DNA of 64,000 nucleotides from JAFEBO01 sp044221315. Its GTDB lineage: Bacteria > Planctomycetota > Phycisphaerae > Phycisphaerales > UBA1924. A program made the position numbers and the translations under genes. Below the pieces are notes generated by a model that saw only the letters and a program-made list of their open reading frames with translations, had not been told where the DNA came from and did not search any database. Each line of letters begins with the position of its first letter. Positions within the stretch are counted from its first letter, which is position 1. Of this stretch, positions 16,556 to 26,132 are shown in pieces. The stretch lies in contig JBGAPK010000009.1 in assembly GCA_044221315.1 (NCBI GenBank), positions 1 to 64,000 of the forward strand. The letters run 5' to 3'.

Positions 16556-17641
16556 ATGATTGAATCGCTCAAACAACTGCGTCAGCACCTGCTCACGGGC
16601 GTCTCGTACGCGATTCCGTTTGTCGCCTGCGGCGGGATTTTGATTGCTGCGGGACTCGCGTTTGCGCCGCTCAACCCGGAAACGCGGGCGCCCGATCCGA
16701 GCACGGTTCCGATTCTGAAGTTCCTTCTGAACATCGGAGTGACCTCTTTCACGTTGATGCTCCCAGTTCTCGCCATGTACATCGCGTACTCCATAGCGGG
16801 GAAGCCCGGGCTCGTTCCGGGCGCGATCGGCGGGTATTTGTGCAACGACCTTCGGCCGGTTCTGCTTTTCCAGGAGCCGCCGGCGAATGCACTGAGCGCT
16901 GGTTTCTTGGGAGCGATGATCGTGGGCTTGTTCGCCGGCTACCTGGTGGCGGTGATCAAGAAATTGCCGACCCACCGGCTGATCAAGCCGGTCATGCCGA
17001 TCCTCATCATTCCCATCGTTTCGTCGCTGTTGGTGGGTGTGTTTCTGATGATCATCGGGCCGCCGATTGTGGACGCGATGGCGTGGATGAGCGAGCAGTT
17101 GAAGGCCATGCAGACCGGAAACGCGGTGTTGCTGGCGGCGGTGATCGGCGCGATGATCGCGTTTGACATGGGCGGGCCGGTGAACAAGGTCGCGTTTTTC
17201 TTTTCGGCGAGCCTGATTAAGGAGGGGCATTTCCTGGCGATGGGTGCCTGCGCCGCGGCGATCTGCACGCCGCCGTTGGGGATGGGGTTGGCGACGCTGC
17301 TCTCGCGCCGGTTGTGGTCGGTCGAAGAGCGAGAGTCAGGGCTGGCGGCGCTCGGGATGGGAACGATCGGGATCACGGAGGGGGCGATTCCTTTTGCGGC
17401 GTCCGACCCGCTGCGGGTGATTCCAAGTCTGATGGCGGGGTCGATGGTGGCAAGTGTGATCGCGATGCTGGGGGGCGTGGGGGATCATGCGCCGCACGGC
17501 GGGCCGATCGTGCTGCCGGTGGTGGACAACCGGGTGATGTATGTCGTGGCCATCGTGGCCGGGACGGTGACGACGGCGCTTCTCGTCAATACGCTCAAGG
17601 TGATCTGGAAGGCGCCGGGGGAGAAAGAGGAGGCGGCATGA
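16556..17641 (+). CDS. PTS fructose-type transporter subunit EIIC
   Basis: Membrane channel of a fructose/mannose-group PTS that moves sugar inward while it is phosphorylated. The ATG at 16556 has AGGAAAA in front; the frame continues 60 nt upstream but without a site. About nine transmembrane helices are visible; hallmark stretches are GGILIAAGLAFAPLNP, PGAIGGYL, AFDMGGPVNKVAF and GITEGAIPFAASDPLRVIPS, typical of the EIIC-Fru family. At 361 residues it is the C domain alone; the B domain is the next gene, overlapping by 4 nt (ATGA), and the A domain sits at the end of the third gene. The sugar cannot be fixed, as no phosphofructokinase gene is adjacent. Confidence 0.93.
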   Translation: MIESLKQLRQHLLTGVSYAIPFVACGGILIAAGLAFAPLNPETRAPDPSTVPILKFLLNIGVTSFTLMLPVLAMYIAYSIAGKPGLVPGAIGGYLCNDLRPVLLFQEPPANALSAGFLGAMIVGLFAGYLVAVIKKLPTHRLIKPVMPILIIPIVSSLLVGVFLMIIGPPIVDAMAWMSEQLKAMQTGNAVLLAAVIGAMIAFDMGGPVNKVAFFFSASLIKEGHFLAMGACAAAICTPPLGMGLATLLSRRLWSVEERESGLAALGMGTIGITEGAIPFAASDPLRVIPSLMAGSMVASVIAMLGGVGDHAPHGGPIVLPVVDNRVMYVVAIVAGTVTTALLVNTLKVIWKAPGEKEEAA

Positions 17642-17937
17642 AGATCGTGGCGGTGACGGCGTGCCCGACGGGGATTGCGCACACGTACATGGCGGCGGAG
17701 CATCTGGAAAAGGCGGCGAAGTCGCTCGGGCATCACATCAAGCTGGAGACGCAGGGGGCGATGGGGATCGAGAACGAATTGACGAAGGCGGATGTAAAGG
17801 ATGCGGACGTGGTGATCTTCGCGGTGGATATCGACGTAGAGAAGAAAGAACGGTTCGAAGGGAAGAAACTGATCAAGGTGGGTGTGCAGGAGGCGATTAA
17901 GAATGCGGCGGGGGTGATCGCGAAGGCCGGCGCGTAG
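17638..17937 (+). CDS. PTS fructose-type EIIB subunit
   Basis: A 99-residue cytosolic phosphocarrier that passes phosphate from EIIA to the incoming sugar at EIIC. The phospho-cysteine is Cys9 in VTACPTGIAHTYMAAEHL, the exact EIIB-Fru signature. LETQGAMGIENEL and the acidic VVIFAVDIDVEKKERFEGK segment complete the fold. The ATG overlaps the EIIC stop. EIIB domains are often fused to EIIC; here the fusion is split. Confidence 0.93.
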   Translation: MKIVAVTACPTGIAHTYMAAEHLEKAAKSLGHHIKLETQGAMGIENELTKADVKDADVVIFAVDIDVEKKERFEGKKLIKVGVQEAIKNAAGVIAKAGA

Positions 17938-17988
17938 TTGATTGGCGTCGGCGGGGAATTAATCCGGGCCGCACTCGAGAGAAACCGA

Positions 17989-20493
17989 TTGTCGATCACG
18001 CTCCGATTCGCCTGCGATCTACGGCACGGTCTGCACGCGAGGCCGGCGAGTCTGCTCGCGCAGATAGCGGCGGCGTCGCGGTCGAAGGTCACGGTGAAGC
18101 ACGTGGGTGCCTCGCGTCAGGCGGATGCGAAGGGCGTGCTCTCGGTGATTGGGCTGGACATACGGCCCGGGGATGAGTGGGCGATCGATGTGGACGGCGA
18201 GGACGAGAAGGAAGTTTCGAGTACCATCGACGGCTTGGTGCGATCGCAGTTTGGCGAGACGGAGGAACGGGAAGGACCTGAGAGTGAGATTGCTCCTCGA
18301 ATTCCTGCAGCGCTCAAGAGGATGGGCGCATCGGTTCTGTCGGGGCGACCGGTGAGCGGCGGGGTTGGACGCGGGCGGGCGGTGATGCTCGGTTCGTGGA
18401 ATCTCGGGGCGGCCGCGGGAGGGAGGAGATCTTCGGGGCCGGGCAAGGAGCGCACGCGCGTGGCGGGGGCAGTCGCGAGCGTGTCGGAAGAACTCACGAA
18501 GAGGGCGCAGCGTTCAACAGGGGCGGCTGCCGATCTGCTGCGGGCGCACGGGGCGATGATCGCGGACCCGGAGTTCATGCGGGCGATTGAGCAACGGACT
18601 GACGGGGGAAACTCTGCGGAGAGTGCAGTCGCGGGCGCGTCGGAAGAATTTGCATCCCGGCTTCGAGAAGCGGGGAGCATCCTGATCCGCGAGCGGGCGG
18701 CGGACGTCATGGACCTCGGAATGCAGTTGCTCACGGCCCTGGGCGTTCGGGACTTTGGGGACGTGCCGACGTTGATGGAGCGGTCGGTCGTTCTGTGCGA
18801 AGCCCCGACGCCGGGACAGATCATGCGCCTGGATGCCAAGATGCTGGCGGGGTTGGTATTCGGAAACGTGGGCGCAACGTCGCATGCGGTGATTCTGGCG
18901 CGGTCGATGGGAATTCCCACGGTGATCGGGGTCGAGGGTTTGAAGGAGCGCGCGGGCGCGGCGCGAATGGTGGTGGTGGATTCCGTGTCCGGCACGGTGA
19001 TTCTCGATCCGAGCGAGCAGGTCGGGCGGTTGTACGACTTGGACGAGCGGGCGCTTGCGACGAGGCGGGCGCTCATCGCTCCGATTGTGGCGCGGCCAGG
19101 GACGTCGCGCGACGGTGTGTGCATGGAAATCGGGTGCAACGCGGCGACGGCGGCGGATGTCGCCCGCGCGAGCGCGGCCGATGGGGTTGGGCTGTTCAGG
19201 ACGGAGTTTCTCTATCTCGGGCGCGACCACGGACCGAGTGAAGATGAATTGTTCGGGGTGTTTCGGGACGCCGTCGTGGCGTGCGGTCGTCGGCCGGTTA
19301 TCTTCCGTACGTTCGATATCGGGGCGGACAAGCCGGCGCCTTTTCTGCACCTCGCGGCCGAAGAGAATCCATTTCTGGGGGAGCGCGGGATTCGGCTGTA
19401 CTTGAAGCACGCTCCGACGCTTCGGACGCAGATCCGGGCGATTGTCCGTGCCGCGGCGGCAGTAGCCGGCTCGAAGGTTCGGGTCATGGCGCCGATGGTG
19501 ACAAACGTTGCTGAAGCGAAGTGGTTCCTGGGGCAGGTGCGGGCGGCGGAGACAAATCTGGCGAACGCGGAAACGAAGGGCACTCCGCTCGAGGTGGGCG
19601 TCATGCTTGAGGTGCCGGCGGCGGCGGCATCCGTCGGGCGGCTGGCGGCGCACGCGGACTTTTTCAGCTTGGGGACGAACGACTTGGCCCAGTACTGGAA
19701 TGCAGCGGATCGCGGGAATGCTGCGGTGCACGGGCTGGCAAGCGAGATTGAGCCGTCGTTTCTTGCGTTTCTCGATCGCGTGTGCTCGGAGGCGCGGGCA
19801 GCGTCGAAGTGGATCGGGATGTGCGGTGAGATGGCGTCGGAGCCAAAGAACCTGCCGCTCTTGCTCGGGCTGGGGCTGAATGAGATCAGCGTTGCGGGTT
19901 CGGTTGTTTCGGATCTGAAGGTGAGACTTCGGGGGCTCGAGAAGAGGGACTGCCGCGGGCTGCTGGAGCGGGCGATCGGGGCTGAGGATGCGGCGCAGGT
20001 CGAGGAGATGCTGGCGTCATTCAGCGGCGCAGAATCGGGAGAGCCGCCGATCGGGGAGCATCTGATCAATTTGGGATGCACGGCGCGGTCGAAGGAAGAG
20101 GCGATCCGGGAGATGGTCGGGGTTGTGTACGGCGCGGCGAGGACGGATCGGCCGCGGGATTTGGAGGAGGACATCTGGGCGCGGGAGGAGACCTACTCGA
20201 CGGGGTTGGGCTTCGGGTTTGCGGTGCCGCACTGTCGGACGGGGTCGGTGCGATCGGTGACGGTGGCGGTGGCGCGGCTTGAGAAGGGGATCGATTGGGG
20301 TTCGAACGACGGCGCGGCGGTGCGGCATGTGATTCTGCTGGCGGTGCCGGATCGGCTCGAGGCAAAGACCCATTTGAGGGTGCTGGCTCAGTTGGCGCGA
20401 CGGCTGGTGCATGAGGACTTTCGGGGTGCGGTCGAGAGCGCGGCGGGCCCGCGGGAGATGGCGGAATTGCTGAAGCGTGAGCTAGGCTTGTAA
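17989..20493 (+). CDS. HPr-EI-EIIA(Fru) fusion, multiphosphoryl transfer protein
   Basis: One chain carrying all soluble phosphotransfer steps from PEP to EIIB. HPr: residues 1-~85, phospho-His16 in LRHGLHARPAS. Enzyme I: ~110-680, with phospho-His299 in GATSHAVILARSMGIPTVIG, the PEP-binding FRTEFLYLGRD, SLGTNDLAQYWNAADR and the catalytic Cys in WIGMCGEMAS. EIIA: ~690-834, phospho-His748 in GFAVPHCRT. No ATG is available near the N-terminus. I choose TTG 17989 because it places His16 where HPr has His15; TTG 17938, directly after the EIIB stop, is the alternative. The Ser46-equivalent of HPr is Gly (AKGVL), so regulation by HPr kinase is not expected. Confidence 0.92.
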   Translation: MSITLRFACDLRHGLHARPASLLAQIAAASRSKVTVKHVGASRQADAKGVLSVIGLDIRPGDEWAIDVDGEDEKEVSSTIDGLVRSQFGETEEREGPESEIAPRIPAALKRMGASVLSGRPVSGGVGRGRAVMLGSWNLGAAAGGRRSSGPGKERTRVAGAVASVSEELTKRAQRSTGAAADLLRAHGAMIADPEFMRAIEQRTDGGNSAESAVAGASEEFASRLREAGSILIRERAADVMDLGMQLLTALGVRDFGDVPTLMERSVVLCEAPTPGQIMRLDAKMLAGLVFGNVGATSHAVILARSMGIPTVIGVEGLKERAGAARMVVVDSVSGTVILDPSEQVGRLYDLDERALATRRALIAPIVARPGTSRDGVCMEIGCNAATAADVARASAADGVGLFRTEFLYLGRDHGPSEDELFGVFRDAVVACGRRPVIFRTFDIGADKPAPFLHLAAEENPFLGERGIRLYLKHAPTLRTQIRAIVRAAAAVAGSKVRVMAPMVTNVAEAKWFLGQVRAAETNLANAETKGTPLEVGVMLEVPAAAASVGRLAAHADFFSLGTNDLAQYWNAADRGNAAVHGLASEIEPSFLAFLDRVCSEARAASKWIGMCGEMASEPKNLPLLLGLGLNEISVAGSVVSDLKVRLRGLEKRDCRGLLERAIGAEDAAQVEEMLASFSGAESGEPPIGEHLINLGCTARSKEEAIREMVGVVYGAARTDRPRDLEEDIWAREETYSTGLGFGFAVPHCRTGSVRSVTVAVARLEKGIDWGSNDGAAVRHVILLAVPDRLEAKTHLRVLAQLARRLVHEDFRGAVESAAGPREMAELLKRELGL

Positions 20494-20550
20494 GTGTGAC
20501 TGCCGCGTGAGGGCCCGTTGTTGGCCTGGTTCGTGCGGATGGAGGACTCC

Positions 20551-23500
20551 ATGCGTGATATCGATGCGATTCGCGGAGTGTTTGTGGCCTCCTTGTTGGC
20601 TTTGATGGCGGGGAGTGCGTGGTCAATTGCCGCGGAGCCGGAGAAGGCGGGAGTGACGCCGGCGAGTGCGGCACCGAAAGAGCCGAAGGTCGATCTGCGC
20701 TCAAAGCCGACGCTTTATGTGGTGGGGTACGCGCACCTGGATACGGAGTGGCGATGGGCGTATCCGCAGACGATCCGCGAGTTCATCGCCGACACGCTGC
20801 ACAAGAACTTTGATCTGTTCGAGAAGTACCCGGGTTATGTCTTCAATTTCTCCGGGTCGCGCCGTTATCAGATGATGAAGGAGTATTACCCCGCGGAGTA
20901 CGAGAGGCTGAAGGGGTATATCGCCGCGGGCAAGTGGTTCCCGTGCGGATCGTCCGTGGATGAAAATGACGCGAACGTGCCGTCGGCGGAGTCGTTCGTG
21001 CGGCACATGCTGTACGGGAACCGGTTTTTCCGGCGCGAGTTCGGAATCGCCAGCGATGAGTTCATGCTGCCGGATTGCTTCGGTTTCCCGGCGGCGCTGC
21101 CGACGCTTCTCAATCACTGCGGGATTCAGGGTTTTTCGACGCAGAAGCTGACGTGGGGCTCGCCGGTCGGGATTCCGTTCAAGGTGGGGCGCTGGATCGG
21201 GCCCGACGGGAGCGAGGTGCTGGCGGCGCTCGATCCGGGGGCGTATGTCGGGCAGGTGAAGGAGAATCTGGCGAACAGCGAATCGTGGAAGACTCGGATC
21301 CAGAACAACGGCGCCAAGTCGGGCGTGTTTGTGGATTACCACTATTACGGAACGGGCGATCAGGGGGGCGCGCCGACGCCGGAATCGGTGGCGATGGTCG
21401 AGGAGAGCGTGAAGACGAACGGCGCGATCAAGGTGATCAGCGGCCCGGCGGATTGGATGTTCCACGCCATCAAGCCGGATATGCAGAGCGGGCTGCCGGC
21501 GTACAAGGGTGAACTGCTGCTGACTGAGCACTCGGCGGGGTCGATCACATCGCAGGCGTACATGAAGCGATGGAATCGGAAGAATGAGCAATTGGCGGAT
21601 GCCGCGGAACGCGCGGCGGTGGCGGCGTGGTGGCTGACCGGCGAGGCGTACCCGGCGCAGAGGCTGGAGGATGGGTGGTCGCTGGTTCTTGGGTCGCAGA
21701 TGCACGACATTCTGCCGGGGACGAGTCTGCCCAAGGCGTACGAGTACGCGTGGAATGACGAGATCATCGCGGGGAACGTATTCTCGCAGGTGCTGACGCA
21801 CGCCGTGGATGCGATTTCGTCGCGGATGGACACGCACACGCAGGGGACGAGCGTGCTGGTGTACAACCCGCTGGCCGTGGATCGCAGGGATTGCGTGGAC
21901 GCGGAGATTCCGTGGTCGAGCGAGTGGCGTTCGGTTCGTGTGATCGGGCCGGACGGGAAAGATGTGCCGGCCCAGGTTGATTCGGTGAAGGATGCCAAAG
22001 CGCACGTCGTGTTTGCGGCGACGGCACCGTCGATGAGTTTCTCGGTGTTTGATGTGCGCCCGGTGCAGGCGGGGCCGGGAGGGCCGACGGAACTCAAGGC
22101 CAGCGGGCGCACGATCGAGAATGCAAATCTGAGCGTGACGGTGGATGAGAACGGGGATATTGCGTCGGTGTTTGACAAGGTGCAGAACAAGGAGATGCTT
22201 GCGGAGCCGGCGCGGCTGGCGCTGCTGTATGAAAAGCCCAGGGATTGGCCGGCGTGGAATATGGATTGGGCGGACCGGCAGAAGCCGGCGCGAAGCTTTG
22301 TGGGCGGGCCGGCGAAGGTTGCCGTTACAGAGACGGGCCCGGCGCGGGCAACCCTGACGGTCGAGCGCGAGCACGAGGGATCGAAATTTCTCCAGCACAT
22401 CCGGCTGGCGGCGGAGAGCCGCCGAGTCGATATCGAGACGCACCTGGACTGGAAGACCAAAGAGCGCAGCCTGAAGCAGGCGTTCGTTCTGGCGGCGTCG
22501 AATCCGATCGCGACGTACGACATCCAGGCGGGGGCGATCCAACGTGACAACAACAGCGCGAAGCGGTACGAGAATCCGTCGCATCAGTGGTTTGATCTGA
22601 CCGACACGTCCGGCGCGTTTGGCGTGTCGGTTCTGAGCGATTCCAAGTATGGCTCGGACAAGCCGGACGATCGAACGCTGCGTCTGACACTGGTGTACAC
22701 GCCGGGCGTGCGCGGCGGATACCAGGATCAGGGGACACAGGACATCGGCAAGCACGAAATGGTGTACTCGCTGTACCCGCACGCGGGGGGCTGGGAGAAT
22801 GCGGGGACGGCGCAGGAAGCGGCGCGGGTGAATCAGCCGCTGCGAGCGTTCGTTGTGCCAAAGCATGCGGGAACGATTGGGAAACAACTGTCGCTTGGCG
22901 CTGTGGAGGATGGGGCGGTGGTGATGACGGCGGCCAAGAAGGCAGAGGATTCGGACGAGGTCATCGTGCGTCTGCGGGAGACGACGGGCCGGGATGCGAA
23001 GGGTGTGCGGGTTCGCTTCGGAAGTGCGGTCGTGGCGGCTCGCGAACTGGACGGGCAGGAAAGGAACATCGGACCCGCGCAAGTCGCGGACGGAGACCTC
23101 GTTGCGGAAATCCGGGGCTTTGGATTGCGGGCGTACGCACTGAAGCTGGCGCCGACGCAGAGCAACGCGGAGTCTCCGGCGCAGCGAGTGGTTGAATTGC
23201 CGTTTGATACGGTGATCGCGACTTCACGTGCAGATGTGAACGCGGCGAGGTTGGATGCGGACGGGCGGTCGTTCCCGGCGGAGCAACTGCCGCGGGAGAT
23301 TGCGGCGAACGGAGTTCGATTCAAGGTAGGAAATGAGAAGGCGCAGGCCGTGGCTTGCGAGGGGCAGTCGATCGTATTGCCTTCGAGGGGCGGGGGCACG
23401 GTGCATGTTCTTGCGGTGAGCAAGGCGGGCGATCGGGATGCTGAGTTCGCGATAGCAGGCAAGGCCGAGCGGGTGCGTATTCAATCGTGGCGCGGGTTCA

Positions 23501-24882
23501 TCGGCCGGTGGGACAACCGACTCTGGGGAGGCGAGGTTCCGGAAATGGCGTTCCAATGGAAGAACCCCTGGGAGGGGCTCGTTCCGGGATACATCAAGCC
23601 GGCGTCGGTAGCGTGGTGGTGTTCGCATCATCACACGGCGCAGGGTGATGCACACTATCAGTACTGCTACATCTTCGAGCATGAGTTCGCGGTCCCGCCG
23701 GGGGCGGCCACACTGGAATTGCCGAACGATCCGAATGTGCTGGTGCTGGGGGCGACGATGGTCGAGGGGCGCTCGGCGGGTGCGAGCGCGGCGTGGCCGC
23801 TCTTTGACACGCTTGCGGATCACACGCAGGATACTTCCCGAATTGTGGTGACCGGCGAGCCGCAGGACTGCGCCATGGTGCGGATCGATCCGGGACTGTA
23901 CTGGCGGGCGGGGGCATTCCGTTACACGCTCGATGGGACGGAGCCGACGATCGATTCGCCGGCGTACTTGCGGCCGTTTGCTGTGGGCGGTCCCACGATC
24001 GTAAAGGCCGCAATGTTCGACGAGCACGGGAAACTGGGACCGATCGTCGAGAAGCGGGTGGTGGTGCAGGATCGCATGCCGCCGAAACTCGTCCGTGCAG
24101 AGGGAGGGCCGGGCGGCCGCGGCGTGCGGTTGTACTTCAGCGAGCCGCTGGACGAGAAGACGGCCACTCAGACTTCCAAATACACGATTCTGCCCAACGG
24201 CGTGTTCCGATCCGCGGGTCTTTCGCCGGACGGGACGTGCATTTCGCTGCTGCTGGTGGAACCGCTGGTCGCAGGCACCAAGTACACGGTCTTTGCGAAG
24301 GGAATGGCGGACCGGTCGCCCGCGCACAACGCGCAGGATGTGGCGGCGGACCTGATGGTCAAGGGTCCGGTGTATTCGCTGGAGACGTTCTCGCCCGGCT
24401 CGGAAACGTTGGAAGTGAGGAATGTCGCGGGTTTGCCGGTGGGCGGTTCGAAACCTTGGACGATCAATGGCTTCATCCGGGTGGAAAAGCAGCCGGAGAA
24501 TCGGACGCTGATTGCCGGATTCGGCCGGACGAGCGGAGCAACGGGGGGCGACGGGCGCTATCTGGCGAAGTTCTCGGGCGGCGTGCACTTCTGGAGCCAC
24601 CACGGAGATTTGTCGAGCAAGTCAGCGCTGGATGTGGGTTCGTGGCAGATGCTGACGGCGACGTTTGACGGTCGGACGGTGCGGCTGTACAAGGACGGCG
24701 TGCTTCTCGGCGAGAATGAAGGCGAACTGGCGGATGACGAGAACGTGGTGCGGATCGCGCCGATCGATCCCTGGGACAAGGAGCGAAGGTTTGAGGGCGA
24801 GATCCGGCATTTCACAATCTGGGATGCGGCATTGGCCGAGGATGCGATCCGTGCGATGCGGGCCGAGGCGAAGTTGCCGTGA
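20551..24882 (+). CDS. Secreted GH38 alpha-mannosidase with CHB_HEX-like and LamG domains
   Basis: Exported glycosidase of 1443 residues. GGAGGA stands 4 nt before the ATG at 20551 and a signal peptide follows (VFVASLLALMAGSAWSIAA). The GH38 catalytic domain begins at ~55: YAHLDTEWRWAYPQT holds zinc-binding His62 and Asp64, and LPDCFGFPAALP holds the nucleophile Asp175. Mid and C-terminal mannosidase beta domains run to ~870. Residues ~1110-1150 (YTLDGTEPTIDSPAY) look like a chitobiase C-terminal-type repeat, then an Ig-like module, and ~1300-1440 is a LamG/concanavalin-like domain (VGSWQMLTATFDGRTVRLYK). The protein probably trims mannose-containing glycans. Its neighbours do not form a polysaccharide-utilisation locus. 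Confidence 0.92.
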   Translation: MRDIDAIRGVFVASLLALMAGSAWSIAAEPEKAGVTPASAAPKEPKVDLRSKPTLYVVGYAHLDTEWRWAYPQTIREFIADTLHKNFDLFEKYPGYVFNFSGSRRYQMMKEYYPAEYERLKGYIAAGKWFPCGSSVDENDANVPSAESFVRHMLYGNRFFRREFGIASDEFMLPDCFGFPAALPTLLNHCGIQGFSTQKLTWGSPVGIPFKVGRWIGPDGSEVLAALDPGAYVGQVKENLANSESWKTRIQNNGAKSGVFVDYHYYGTGDQGGAPTPESVAMVEESVKTNGAIKVISGPADWMFHAIKPDMQSGLPAYKGELLLTEHSAGSITSQAYMKRWNRKNEQLADAAERAAVAAWWLTGEAYPAQRLEDGWSLVLGSQMHDILPGTSLPKAYEYAWNDEIIAGNVFSQVLTHAVDAISSRMDTHTQGTSVLVYNPLAVDRRDCVDAEIPWSSEWRSVRVIGPDGKDVPAQVDSVKDAKAHVVFAATAPSMSFSVFDVRPVQAGPGGPTELKASGRTIENANLSVTVDENGDIASVFDKVQNKEMLAEPARLALLYEKPRDWPAWNMDWADRQKPARSFVGGPAKVAVTETGPARATLTVEREHEGSKFLQHIRLAAESRRVDIETHLDWKTKERSLKQAFVLAASNPIATYDIQAGAIQRDNNSAKRYENPSHQWFDLTDTSGAFGVSVLSDSKYGSDKPDDRTLRLTLVYTPGVRGGYQDQGTQDIGKHEMVYSLYPHAGGWENAGTAQEAARVNQPLRAFVVPKHAGTIGKQLSLGAVEDGAVVMTAAKKAEDSDEVIVRLRETTGRDAKGVRVRFGSAVVAARELDGQERNIGPAQVADGDLVAEIRGFGLRAYALKLAPTQSNAESPAQRVVELPFDTVIATSRADVNAARLDADGRSFPAEQLPREIAANGVRFKVGNEKAQAVACEGQSIVLPSRGGGTVHVLAVSKAGDRDAEFAIAGKAERVRIQSWRGFIGRWDNRLWGGEVPEMAFQWKNPWEGLVPGYIKPASVAWWCSHHHTAQGDAHYQYCYIFEHEFAVPPGAATLELPNDPNVLVLGATMVEGRSAGASAAWPLFDTLADHTQDTSRIVVTGEPQDCAMVRIDPGLYWRAGAFRYTLDGTEPTIDSPAYLRPFAVGGPTIVKAAMFDEHGKLGPIVEKRVVVQDRMPPKLVRAEGGPGGRGVRLYFSEPLDEKTATQTSKYTILPNGVFRSAGLSPDGTCISLLLVEPLVAGTKYTVFAKGMADRSPAHNAQDVAADLMVKGPVYSLETFSPGSETLEVRNVAGLPVGGSKPWTINGFIRVEKQPENRTLIAGFGRTSGATGGDGRYLAKFSGGVHFWSHHGDLSSKSALDVGSWQMLTATFDGRTVRLYKDGVLLGENEGELADDENVVRIAPIDPWDKERRFEGEIRHFTIWDAALAEDAIRAMRAEAKLP

Positions 24883-26042
24883 ATCGGTGGTGCGGCACGC
24901 GGTGTCTGGTTGTGGGGGCGATCGCGTGCTGGACGTGTGCGGTGGCAATCGCGCATCCGGCGATCCGGTGCGTGGCGACGCTTCGGGTGGGGACCGCGCA
25001 CCAGGCCGAGATCGAACTTCGATTCGATTTGCTCTCGTATGTGCTGAACGAAGAGCCTTCGAAGGCGGCGGACACGGCGATCTGGGCGCTGGTTGACGCT
25101 CCGCAGGAGGAATCCGGAAGGGAATTGGAGAAAGCCGCGGCGAGGTTGGAAAGAGGGGTCGAATTGCGTGCGGACGGCGGTGTGGTGCCCCTGAAGGTGC
25201 AGCGATTTCCAAACGTGATTGAGTTAGGGCATTGGCGTCTTGGAGGTTCTAATGGCAAGCCCAGTCTCCCATGGTTGACGGAGGCGACGCTCGCCGCGGA
25301 CTTACCTGCGGGCGTCCGTCGCATCGACATCCGATTTCCGGAGGTGCTGGGCGACCTGGTCCTGGCGCTCGAGTTGTCGGGCCAGGAAGCGAGAGCGATC
25401 CCGCTGGCGGCCGGGGAGCGGAGCCAAGGAATCGTTCTGAATTCGGGCGGGGCAAGTTCGTCGCGAGCGTCGGGGTTCGCGCGCTTTGTTCGGCTCGGGA
25501 TAGAGCACATCGTGCCGTTCGGTCTCGATCATGTGCTTTTCATCGTGAGCCTGCTTCTTGCGAGCCCGCGCCTCAAGAGTCTCTTCGTGCTGATCACACT
25601 GTTCACGGTGGCCCATTCGGTCACACTGGCGCTGGCGGCGACGGGAGTGGTGATTGCGCCGCCACGGGTTGTGGAGCCGCTGATTGCCGTCACGATCGCG
25701 GCGATGGCGATCTGGAATCTCGTGCCGCACGGGGAAGGGAGAAACGATGCAGAGCTTTGGAAGCGGGCTCCGATCGTCTTTGGATTCGGCCTGGTGCACG
25801 GGCTGGGCTTCGCCGCCGCGTTCCGGGAGATGGAACTTCCTCGCGAATCGCTTGTCGTGGCTTTGGTTGGATTCAACGTCGGGGTTGAGTGCGGGCAGAT
25901 CGGCGTGCTGCTGGCGGCGTATGGCGCTTTTGGGTGGGCGGCATCGCGAGCGTGGTATCGGGCTCGGGTCGTCCTGCCGCTTTCGTTGATGATTGCGTGC
26001 GTGGCGGGCTATTGGGCCGTCACGCGAGCCATTGGGATGTAG
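24879..26042 (+). CDS. HupE/UreJ-like membrane protein
   Basis: A 387-residue protein with a signal peptide, a ~180-residue extracytoplasmic N-terminal domain, and about six C-terminal helices. The membrane part has the HupE/UreJ_2 signature in order: LGIEHIVPFGLDHVLFIVSL, TLFTVAHSVTLALA, FGFGLVHGLGFAAAFREM and GFNVGVECGQIGVL; the His residues of these motifs may bind nickel or another metal in relatives. The GTG start overlaps the mannosidase stop by 4 nt, so the two are probably co-transcribed, although I see no functional link. No urease or hydrogenase gene is near, so substrate and role remain open. Confidence 0.85.
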   Translation: MNRWCGTRCLVVGAIACWTCAVAIAHPAIRCVATLRVGTAHQAEIELRFDLLSYVLNEEPSKAADTAIWALVDAPQEESGRELEKAAARLERGVELRADGGVVPLKVQRFPNVIELGHWRLGGSNGKPSLPWLTEATLAADLPAGVRRIDIRFPEVLGDLVLALELSGQEARAIPLAAGERSQGIVLNSGGASSSRASGFARFVRLGIEHIVPFGLDHVLFIVSLLLASPRLKSLFVLITLFTVAHSVTLALAATGVVIAPPRVVEPLIAVTIAAMAIWNLVPHGEGRNDAELWKRAPIVFGFGLVHGLGFAAAFREMELPRESLVVALVGFNVGVECGQIGVLLAAYGAFGWAASRAWYRARVVLPLSLMIACVAGYWAVTRAIGM

Positions 26043-26096
26043 CGGACTTTCTTGAAGTGCGGCGGGAGAGTCGGCCGTCAGTGCTCGAGAGACACA

Positions 26097-26132
26097 GTTG
26101 CGACCTCCCGCTTACGCGGGAGGTTCAATCAG
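26097..26132 (-). repeat. 36-nt palindromic element at the pntB stop codon
   Basis: Minus strand: CTGATTGA, arm CCTCCCGC, loop GTAA, arm GCGGGAGG, then TCGCAAC. The stem is a perfect 8 bp. The TGA within it ends pntB. It is the better-preserved partner of the copy at 13873-13908. It lies between the convergent HupE-like gene and pntB and could serve as a 3'-end processing or stability element. Confidence 0.8.

Noticed and set aside
20701..23082. 793-codon open frame on the minus strand opposite the GH38 gene
   Set aside because: Low-complexity Arg-rich product, no motif; shadow of the mannosidase gene.
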